From NCBI GenBank assembly GCA_027001105.1, contig JALTMZ010000194.1, positions 1 through 11,092 of the forward strand: DNA of 11,092 bases, written 5' to 3'. The notes beneath the pieces were generated by a model that was given only the letters and a program-made list of their open reading frames with translations, was not told the origin of the DNA and did not search any database. This DNA comes from Thermococcus sp. (GTDB lineage: Archaea; Methanobacteriota_B; Thermococci; Thermococcales; Thermococcaceae). The translations under genes were made by a program, and so were the position numbers. This document shows, in pieces, positions 5,105 through 11,092 of the stretch; within the stretch, counting starts at the first letter, position 1, and each line of letters opens with the position of its first letter.

Positions 5105-7702
5105 TCATTCCGTTCTAACATCCAATCCAAGCCACACCCTTGAACAGCCCCCGGAAACACCGCAGACATTGTATTCAACTGCCCAGTACTTGCTCGGAAT
5201 AGCTGAATAAGGATCCCAGTCGAAGTAGTCATCGTCGAAGATGACTGTTATCCCGACGTTGCCCATTGGATCATCGTCGTTGCCCCAGTTTCCTGCATCT
5301 TCTTCCCAGCCCGAGTATTCCATGTAAAGGAAGGGAACCCTCGCATCATCACGTTTGAGCATGACCAAGTTAGGCTTAAGGGAGAGCTTGTTCCCGTTGA
5401 TGTGCTTGTGGGATATCTTTGACGCTGAGCAGGACTCACGGTGAAAAGTTACCCCATCGCTGGAGCGGACCGGGTAAGAGTAGGCGTAGCCCTTGGGCCC
5501 GAGAACTTCAACTTCAACGTCGTGCAATCCCGTCGTTTCTCCAAGGCTCTCGAAACCGTCGCAGGCTCTTACATAGTAGTAATATTCGTCGTCCCCCCAC
5601 TCTGTATCTTTTGTGAAGTCAACCCCCAAAAGCTCCGCTTTTATATAATTATAGCGGAGCGTCCTCGGTACCTCGACCTCGTAGATCACGTAGGTAACAC
5701 GCATATTCTCGTCTTTGGACTCGACAGTTACGCGGTAACCCTTTGTAAAGTCCGTCTCATTTGGCTTGAGGATGTAAACAGCATCCCCCACCTTGTCGGG
5801 CTCAGCCCCTGCCAGCCAGTTGAAGACGTTCCCCCACAGCTCATCGCTGCTTTGCCTGTTTACCAGCCAGTTCGTCCACATGATGCCTTTGTAAGCGTAG
5901 CTTGCTATTGTCCCAATCTCTCCCGTGGCCATTCCGATGGCGAAGTCCGTGAGCAAACCCGCGCTTTTAGTGACGTATTTGCCAGGCTCATCCCTGTCCC
6001 AGGCAACGGTTTCAAGGACGATAATCTTGTACTTCTTTGCCTCTTCCATTGGCATCGCTATGATGGGATAGCCGTTCACGAACGCGTAGCCGAGGCTTCC
6101 CGTTGCCATATCATCGTGGTAAAGGAGTCTGCTGTTGTCCTCTGCCTCAACCCAGTGGGCAACTGGATAACCGAAGGTGTAAACCTTGCTGTGGTTTATG
6201 GGGTAGGTCTTGCCTTCCGGCCAGGTCATTCCATAACCCCACGAAGAGAGCTGTATTTCTCCCTCTGCATTGTCCTTGTTGCCCTTTATGAAGACGTCTT
6301 CCACAACTACGACGAAATAGCGGTCAACGTCCTTTTCTATGCTCATCCCATTGTTTGCGTCAACCCAGATGTTGCTTCTTGCGGGAAAACGCTCCATCCA
6401 GTTTGTCATCCAGAAACGGAAGTTCTTCCAGGGAACGAGACCATAGAAATTCTCAATCTTGAGGGTAACCTTCTTCCCGAGTTGTGTCTCCTTGAGGGTG
6501 ACGTTTCCTTCCCTAAAAACACTTCCCGAGGAATCCTTGAGCTGGTACTTTCCGTTGCGGACCTCGAAGAGCCAGTCAGCTTTACCGTCATCGACACTGT
6601 CTATGAAGCCTGTGAAGGAGAGCCAGTCGTCTTCAGTTACGTAGAACTCAAGGGTCAAGTCGTGACCGTTGCTCGTAAACCGTAAGCTGACTGGTTCGTC
6701 CTGAATCCCAAACCATGCCGAGGTGTAGTAGTCTATCCTCCCTTCTTTAGCCCGTATGACGAGCTTTTCTTTTGATGGATAGTTGAATGTGGGAAACTTA
6801 GCGCTTACCGGGACGGCTTTGATGCTCATGTAAACTTTCTCCGGGAAGATTGACGAAAAATTGGCTATATTAAAGCTTACTGAAGAGCCATGAGGTTCGA
6901 CCTTCCCCTCTTGGAGCTTTACAAGGCCATCGCCGGTAATCTCGTAGAGCATGAATTTTCCCTCGGTTATGCCGCCGTAGAGGTAAACCTCCCAGCGTCT
7001 TCCGAACTCGTAGCCATCACTCAGCTTTATCACGGTCGGCTCATAGGTTATCTTTTTTCCGCTTACTGGATCCATGAGGAATGGCATGTGGATGTACTCC
7101 CTCATAAGGCTCTCGTTTTTGAAGTGGAGCGTCAGGATGATACTATCTCCCGGATAAACTGGGGAAGTTAAAAGGCCAACCCACTCTATGACATTATTCT
7201 CGCCTGGAACTTCCGCAATCGAGCTCAATGGACCAGCATAAGTGAGATTAGGCGTCCCTATTGGAGTGAGCTTGAGAACCGGCTGAAGGGTTATGTTGAG
7301 GACTAAATTTTCGGGTAGGGAAAAGCCAGGACCACTTCCTTCGATCGTCTTGTTGTCCTCACAGCCTGAATCCTCGTCCATATTGGCTGTGCAGATGGGG
7401 TTTCCATCTTCGTCATACTGAACACTTTCGTTTGGAGCGGGTATTGGAGTTTCTGTCTGTGTTGGCATTTCACTTGATGTTTGGGTTTCTGGAGTTGTTG
7501 AGGAGATTTGTGAGGAAGTTGAGGTTTTTGTTGAAGAGGTTGTTTCTTGTGATGTGGTGGTGCTCCTAGAAATGCTTTCAGTTTCTGTTACGGTTACAGT
7601 CTTTGCGGGTACGTTGGTAGGAATGTTACTCACACAACCGCTAACAAAAACCAAACTGATTAACAAAAGGGCTATAGCGAATTTTGGGTTATAAATTTCC
7701 AT
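5105..7702 (-). CDS. large secreted lipoprotein of unknown function with Ser/Thr-rich stalk
   Basis: An 865-residue cell-surface protein I do not recognise. It begins with a signal peptide (MEIYNPKF, then a hydrophobic core at 9-20) and a lipobox FVSGC with C23 as the lipid-anchored residue. Residues about 34-90 are almost all Ser, Thr, Pro, Glu and Gln, a typical glycosylated spacer. The rest is rich in beta-type, aromatic and acidic sequence (for example DEDGNP near 97, WGDDEYYYY and DDDYFDWDPY near the end). Paired cysteines (NPIC/SGC; CGVSGGC) suggest disulfides. No catalytic motif or clear transmembrane segment is seen after the signal. GGAGGC (7709-7714) sits 6 bases before ATG 7702; the frame is open to 7843, but that extension lies before the signal peptide. 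G+C is above that of neighbours, hinting at a different origin. Roles in surface binding are guesses. Confidence 0.8.
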   Translation of the reverse strand: MEIYNPKFAIALLLISLVFVSGCVSNIPTNVPAKTVTVTETESISRSTTTSQETTSSTKTSTSSQISSTTPETQTSSEMPTQTETPIPAPNESVQYDEDGNPICTANMDEDSGCEDNKTIEGSGPGFSLPENLVLNITLQPVLKLTPIGTPNLTYAGPLSSIAEVPGENNVIEWVGLLTSPVYPGDSIILTLHFKNESLMREYIHMPFLMDPVSGKKITYEPTVIKLSDGYEFGRRWEVYLYGGITEGKFMLYEITGDGLVKLQEGKVEPHGSSVSFNIANFSSIFPEKVYMSIKAVPVSAKFPTFNYPSKEKLVIRAKEGRIDYYTSAWFGIQDEPVSLRFTSNGHDLTLEFYVTEDDWLSFTGFIDSVDDGKADWLFEVRNGKYQLKDSSGSVFREGNVTLKETQLGKKVTLKIENFYGLVPWKNFRFWMTNWMERFPARSNIWVDANNGMSIEKDVDRYFVVVVEDVFIKGNKDNAEGEIQLSSWGYGMTWPEGKTYPINHSKVYTFGYPVAHWVEAEDNSRLLYHDDMATGSLGYAFVNGYPIIAMPMEEAKKYKIIVLETVAWDRDEPGKYVTKSAGLLTDFAIGMATGEIGTIASYAYKGIMWTNWLVNRQSSDELWGNVFNWLAGAEPDKVGDAVYILKPNETDFTKGYRVTVESKDENMRVTYVIYEVEVPRTLRYNYIKAELLGVDFTKDTEWGDDEYYYYVRACDGFESLGETTGLHDVEVEVLGPKGYAYSYPVRSSDGVTFHRESCSASKISHKHINGNKLSLKPNLVMLKRDDARVPFLYMEYSGWEEDAGNWGNDDDPMGNVGITVIFDDDYFDWDPYSAIPSKYWAVEYNVCGVSGGCSRVWLGLDVRTE

Positions 7703-7897
7703 AAACAAGCCTCCACTGTCAAACCGATGCAGAACGAAGACATAAAGACGACCAAAATAAAAATCTCCTGCATCAGCTTTGGTTTGTGGTATTACGCAGT
7801 TGAAATATTTAAATTTTTTTGTAAGAGTTGAAAAAGCATTCAATACATGAGAAAAAGTTATTAAATAGAGCAGAGCTTTTTAATTCGGGTGTATCTT
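7703..7897. promoter_or_regulatory. divergent intergenic region between lipoprotein and ABC exporter
   Basis: These 195 bases hold the promoters of both divergent units. For the ABC ATPase, TATTAAAT (7859-7866) is about 25 bases before GTG 7889 and 35 before ATG 7898. For the lipoprotein, candidates on the minus strand are a CTTTAT box (7742-7747) near the ribosome site, a TTTTTATTTT box (about 7757-7766) and an ATTTAAATATTT box (about 7805-7816). I cannot decide among these. No repeats or operators stand out. Confidence 0.4.
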
Positions 7898-8659
7898 ATG
7901 ATTGAAGTTGAAAACCTCACTAAAAAGTTCGGAGATAAGGTTGCCGTTGATGGAATCAGCTTTCGCGTTCATAATGGCGAAATTTATGGTCTTCTGGGAC
8001 CAAATGGGAGTGGTAAATCGACCACCATGAAAATTCTTGCTGGGATTTTAAAGCCCACGAGTGGAAAAGTTCTGGTTGAAGGGATAAATGTTGCCAAAAA
8101 TCCAATTGAGGTTAAAAAGATAGTTGGCTATGTTCCAGAGACACCAATTTTGTACGAAAGCCTGACTCCAAGTGAGCTTTTCAACTTTGTCGGAAGTATG
8201 AGAGGGATTCCAAAGGATAAACTTGAGGAGAGAGTGAACTATTTCGTTAGGGCTTTTGGTATTGAAGAGTATTTAGAGCAGTTCATTGGAACCCTCAGTT
8301 TTGGAACTCAGCAAAAGGTTTCTCTGATAACAGCTCTACTCCATGATCCAAAAGTTCTCATTTTGGATGAAGCCATGAATGGTTTGGATCCCAAGTCAGC
8401 CAGAATTTTGCGGGAGCTTCTGCTTGAATTCAAAAATGAAGGGAAGAGCATAGTTTTCTCCACCCATATTCTGTCCTTAGCTGAGGTCATCTGCGATAGA
8501 ATCGGTGTCATTTATCAGGGTAAGATAATTGCAGAGGGAACAATTGAAGAGCTTAAAGAGAAAGCTCATGAAGAAAGCCTTGAAGATGTCTTCCTCAAGC
8601 TTACGGAGAGCAAAGATGAAATTGCCCACATAGTTCAAGCACTTAAGGAAAGCCTGTAG
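7898..8659 (+). CDS. ABC exporter ATP-binding protein (ABC-2 type)
   Basis: A 253-residue cytoplasmic ATPase that powers the adjacent permease. Motifs: Walker A GPNGSGKST (34-42), a Q-loop position occupied by Glu (GYVPE, E81) as is common in ABC-2 exporters, signature LSFGTQQK (133-140) in place of LSGGQ, Walker B LILDEAMNGLDP (154-165) with catalytic E158, and the switch H190 in STH. A short C-terminal extension of the DVFLKL type also fits exporters. I start at ATG 7898 (MIEVENLTKKFG), where such proteins normally begin; an in-frame GTG at 7889 adds three residues and could be a leaderless start. It ends with TAG directly before the ribosome site of the permease gene. The substrate cannot be told; nearby genes give no firm clue. 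Confidence 0.92.
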   Translation: MIEVENLTKKFGDKVAVDGISFRVHNGEIYGLLGPNGSGKSTTMKILAGILKPTSGKVLVEGINVAKNPIEVKKIVGYVPETPILYESLTPSELFNFVGSMRGIPKDKLEERVNYFVRAFGIEEYLEQFIGTLSFGTQQKVSLITALLHDPKVLILDEAMNGLDPKSARILRELLLEFKNEGKSIVFSTHILSLAEVICDRIGVIYQGKIIAEGTIEELKEKAHEESLEDVFLKLTESKDEIAHIVQALKESL

Positions 8660-8668
8660 GTGTGTCGA

Positions 8669-10150
8669 ATGTTTGAAGTTGTTAAGATTCTCTACCGTGA
8701 GCTTCACTATCAGATTTTAAAAAGGAATCCTCAGATAGCCAATGATGAGAAGAAGTTTAGAAAGCATCTTAAGAATGCCGTCAACATAAAAAGAAACGTT
8801 GCAATTCAGAGCATAGCTTTCATTTTCTTTGGAATCATGATGGCTATAGGACTTTCTTTCTCTGATGACAAAATCTATATAGTTGCGATGCTGTCTTCTT
8901 TGGCATTAATTCCTTTTATATTCTCGCTTTATGTTACCACGGTTCAATCGTCTTATGTAGTCTCGCTCGGTTTGTTTGAACCAATGAAGGCTTTACCAAT
9001 AAGAATTGGAGCACTCTATTTAAGTGAGCTTTTGATAATTGACCAAATCCCAGCGTTGGCAATAATTTTGCCAAGCGTAGCTGTTATCAGCATGAAGTAT
9101 CCTTTGAATGGAATTTTAGCTCTGTTATGGGTTTTCGTGGGAATGCTTGCTGGTCACACACTTGGATTAATAATCTACTCCACTTTTGGGCTTAGAATTA
9201 GCTACAGAAAAAGCAGAAGCGGAAGCCTAAAAAACTTTCTTAAAATTCTGACGATATTTGCGTTTATGGGGCTGTTTTATGGAGTAAGCTATATGCAAGA
9301 GTACATTCAGCAACACAGCGAAAAGGTTGCTGCAGTAATTGGTAGGTACTCTATAGCGTATCCTTTTACAATTTCCTCAATTTTTGATCCAAAGAAAAGC
9401 GTTGTAATGCTTTTGCTTTATGTTGCGGTGTTTGTTCCTCTCTATCAGCTTGCTCTGAAAAGAGTCTGGAGCGGGATTCTTGAACCCAAGCTCGAATCTG
9501 AAAAAGTCAAGACTTCAAAATTCAGAGCCTCTCTTGGCGGGAAAGTTTTTGCCCTCACGCTCAAGGATCTGAGAATAATCTTCCGAAAGACTGCAATGAT
9601 AACTGGATTTTTGATGCCAATTTATGTTTTATTGCCCCAGATATTCATGACAATACAAAGCGGAAGTCTTTCACTTATGAGAGCAACTTACTTCCTCTTC
9701 ATCTTGGGGGTCTTTACAATCCCCGGAGCAGATGCCGTGCTTAAGGTAGAAGGCAAAGTTTTGGACTTCCTCAAATCCTTACCGCTCACCAAGAGGGAAT
9801 ACGCCCTCAGCAAAGCTCTCTCAATGTCTGTAATCCCTATGCTGCTTTCAGGCTTGATTTTAGTTCTCGCCATCTATTATGATTCAAAAGCTCTCGTCCT
9901 GTTTCCCTACATATTGCTACTCCCTCTAAATGCCTCATTCCTAACAATGGCATATTTCTTTCGCTATGAAGGAAGTGAGCTTGGAATTCCAGAATTCAAT
10001 ATTGGGCATATGATTGTACTCATGATTTTGGTTGGAGTGCTCTTCGGAATAATCACTCTTCCATTGTTTCTGCTCACGTATCCGCTTGAATATTTCATAA
10101 GCTTCGGAATTGGTTTGGTGAGTTTAGGAATTTTATATAGGTTGCTGTAA
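8669..10150 (+). CDS. ABC-2 type exporter permease, 12 predicted membrane helices
   Basis: A 493-residue integral membrane protein with about twelve hydrophobic segments (near 46-63, 69-90, 121-141, 147-170, 191-208, 244-262, 309-327, 340-358, 384-403, 409-430, 446-468 and 475-491). It is twice the size of simple ABC-2 permeases, and the halves look related: FEPMKALPIRIGALYLSE (103-120) and LDFLKSLPLTKREYALSK (365-382) occupy equivalent places. That suggests one chain forms the whole channel with two copies of the ATPase. The start is ATG 8669 after AGGTG (8657-8661), which overlaps the ATPase stop; the frame is open to GTG 8660, which abuts the stop and lacks its own site. Function is export of an unknown substrate. 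The pair is a complete transporter on its own, with no binding protein of the importer type. Confidence 0.88.
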   Translation: MFEVVKILYRELHYQILKRNPQIANDEKKFRKHLKNAVNIKRNVAIQSIAFIFFGIMMAIGLSFSDDKIYIVAMLSSLALIPFIFSLYVTTVQSSYVVSLGLFEPMKALPIRIGALYLSELLIIDQIPALAIILPSVAVISMKYPLNGILALLWVFVGMLAGHTLGLIIYSTFGLRISYRKSRSGSLKNFLKILTIFAFMGLFYGVSYMQEYIQQHSEKVAAVIGRYSIAYPFTISSIFDPKKSVVMLLLYVAVFVPLYQLALKRVWSGILEPKLESEKVKTSKFRASLGGKVFALTLKDLRIIFRKTAMITGFLMPIYVLLPQIFMTIQSGSLSLMRATYFLFILGVFTIPGADAVLKVEGKVLDFLKSLPLTKREYALSKALSMSVIPMLLSGLILVLAIYYDSKALVLFPYILLLPLNASFLTMAYFFRYEGSELGIPEFNIGHMIVLMILVGVLFGIITLPLFLLTYPLEYFISFGIGLVSLGILYRLL

Positions 10151-10214
10151 TAAGTGGAGTAAATGAATAGAAACGTAAGCAGTGGGGTATATTTCTTGAC
10201 CAATGTTAATCAAG

Positions 10215-10568
10215 CTAGCAGGTAATATGGAATATTCCCAGAACCTTCTTCTCCTTTCTCAACTCATTGAAGAGCTTTATTGCCTCTGGAGTCGGTTTTT
10301 CTATAATTTCCTTACCTTTGACAAGTTCTTTAGCTTCAGGTAATAGCCTTAAAGCACCATAAATCCCAGTTCCTACAATCAAAATATCAAAATCCTCTCT
10401 AAGATACTCCTTCAGCTCATCTGGATCAAACTTATGACTTGTTCCATGCTTTTTCTTTGACAACTCTTTTTTTCTTCGCTCAATCTTTCCAGAAGGATAA
10501 ATAACGATGTCATATGGGTATCCCCTACCTTGAACAACAATCTCTCCAAACCTCACAGAATCAATCAC
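10215..10568 (-). CDS. Mth938-like domain protein (DUF498)
   Basis: A 117-residue single-domain protein of the Mth938/DUF498 family, whose members include human AAMDC and the complex I assembly factor NDUFAF3. Visible features are the N-terminal strand region ending GEIVVQGRGYPYDIVIYPSG, the conserved glycine turn in DILIVGTGIYG (61-71) and the C-terminal IFHITC, typical of this fold. No catalytic residues are agreed for the family, and the archaeal function is unknown. The start is GTG 10568: GGGGGTGA, overlapping the stop of the Nudix gene, is spaced 4 bases before it. The 4-base gap implies translation from the same mRNA as the Nudix protein. It converges with the ABC operon, leaving 64 bases in which I see no feature. 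Confidence 0.88.
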   Translation of the reverse strand: MIDSVRFGEIVVQGRGYPYDIVIYPSGKIERRKKELSKKKHGTSHKFDPDELKEYLREDFDILIVGTGIYGALRLLPEAKELVKGKEIIEKPTPEAIKLFNELRKEKKVLGIFHITC

Positions 10569-10572
10569 AAAC

Positions 10573-10944
10573 TCACCCCCTTAGAGCTTTTAATGCATCA
10601 TCAATTATCTTATCATGATCAAAAGCCAGCTTTAAGCTCTTAATCTCATCAAAGCTGAAGACCTTTGCTTCTCTGGCATCGTCTCCCCCCTTAAGATTTC
10701 CATGTCCCTTGGCTAAGAATGCTATTGTAACTGTGTGCCCCCTTGGGTCTCTGTTAGGGTCGCTGTAAACTCCAACGAGTTTCATCAGCTCAACATTCAG
10801 CCCTGTCTCCTCCTTTGCCTCTCTAATTGCCGCATCTTCTACTCTTTCCCCGTACTCAACGAAACCACCTGGCAAAGCCCAGTGGTCTTTGAAAGGCTCG
10901 TGTTTGCGTTTTATCAAAACAATGCCGTCTTTATAGAGAATCAC
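10573..10944 (-). CDS. Nudix hydrolase, surviving reading frame (N-terminus apparently lost)
   Basis: A pyrophosphohydrolase of the Nudix superfamily. The Nudix box is perfect: GFVEYGE then seven residues, then REAKEETGL, matching Gx5Ex7REUxEExGU. The second part (SDPNRDPRGHTVTIAFLA) fits the ADP-ribose pyrophosphatase/MutT-like branch, which hydrolyses NDP-sugars or damaged nucleotides. From GTG 10944 (VILYKDGIVLI) the frame gives 123 residues, but this begins inside the first beta strand of the fold and has no ribosome site I can see. The frame is open and coding-like upstream to a TAG at 11071-11073, with ATG at 11088 beyond it. If the TAG is real, only a shortened and perhaps inactive protein is made; if it is a sequence error, the protein has about 171 residues. 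It is followed at 4 bases by the Mth938-like gene. Confidence 0.75.
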   Translation of the reverse strand: MILYKDGIVLIKRKHEPFKDHWALPGGFVEYGERVEDAAIREAKEETGLNVELMKLVGVYSDPNRDPRGHTVTIAFLAKGHGNLKGGDDAREAKVFSFDEIKSLKLAFDHDKIIDDALKALRG

Positions 10945-11088
10945 TAAATCAACCGTTAAGCCAATGCATTTATGGACTTCGGCTTTTAATTCAGGGTATT
11001 TTTCTAAAATAAGCTTTTTTATATCCTTTTTAACTGGAGTTATATCATAACCTTTAGGAGCCTTAATTAGCTAAACATATCTGTCCAT
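10945..11088 (-). pseudogene. disrupted N-terminal part of the Nudix gene (in-frame amber codon)
   Basis: In the same frame as the Nudix domain, the minus strand reads ATG at 11088-11086, then DRYV, then TAG (11071-11073), then LIKAPKGYDITPVKKD and on through EVHKCIGLTVDL into the Nudix strand VILYKDG. No ATG, GTG or TTG occurs between the TAG and GTG 10944. The segment has ordinary protein character (amphipathic KKLILEKYPELKAEV), so it reads as a real N-terminus broken by one stop. No frameshift is needed to restore the frame. Confidence 0.6.
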
Positions 11089-11092
11089 AACT

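Noticed and set aside
5441..6685. A 414-codon open frame on the plus strand
   Set aside because: It lies wholly antisense to the lipoprotein gene, which has a signal peptide, lipobox and ribosome site. The antisense frame is open because of the higher G+C and codon bias of that gene and shows no motif or start signal.
7703..7843. 47-residue N-terminal extension of the lipoprotein
   Set aside because: It would place residues before a clear signal peptide, and GGAGGC directly precedes ATG 7702.
1..11092. CRISPR array, tRNA, rRNA, insertion sequence or provirus
   Set aside because: I saw no regularly spaced repeats, cloverleaf with CCA-type 3' end, transposase motifs, terminal inverted repeats or phage-like genes. 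VapBC alone is not evidence of a mobile element in Thermococcales.

Overview
The window looks like a hyperthermophilic euryarchaeon of the order Thermococcales (Thermococcus or Pyrococcus). It is AT-rich, its Shine-Dalgarno sites are GGTGA or GAGGTGA, promoters are TATA boxes about 25 bases upstream of the start, and several transcripts appear leaderless. It holds archaeal families such as an MJ1316/DUF504 protein, a DHPS-related protein of the MJ0107 type, VapBC, and a box C/D guide RNA. The species cannot be fixed from the window alone.

Left part (1-3480). A partial M20 metallopeptidase (minus strand, LysK/DapE-like) is cut by the window edge. It is divergent from a GC-rich leader or small RNA (about 532-610), which precedes a two-gene unit: a glyoxalase II-like metallo-beta-lactamase hydrolase overlapping a DUF504 RNA-end-recognition protein. 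A VapBC toxin-antitoxin pair lies on the minus strand. A TatD-type metallohydrolase, probably leaderless from a GTG, is followed by a 96-residue protein I do not recognise. Directly after that gene, on the minus strand, sits a box C/D sRNA (3388-3441) with canonical boxes and two guides of exactly 12 nt.

Middle (3485-7702). Two minus-strand genes: a 506-residue dihydropteroate-synthase-related protein with a leaderless-looking promoter, and upstream of it an 865-residue lipoprotein with a Ser/Thr-rich stalk. The lipoprotein is richer in GC than its neighbours and matches no family I can name.

Right part (7703-11092). Divergent from the lipoprotein is an ABC exporter operon: an ATPase and a 12-helix ABC-2-type permease whose two halves look like repeats of each other. 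Convergent with it is a minus-strand pair, a Nudix hydrolase followed by an Mth938/DUF498 protein. The Nudix gene is apparently broken: its natural ATG (11088) is followed by an in-frame TAG at codon 6, while a plausible coding frame continues through into the Nudix domain.

I found no CRISPR array, tRNA, rRNA, insertion sequence or integration site. Most genes are ordinary for the order. The parts that most deserve a second look are the C/D sRNA, the GC-rich leader at 532-610, the nonsense codon in the Nudix gene, and the unrecognised lipoprotein.
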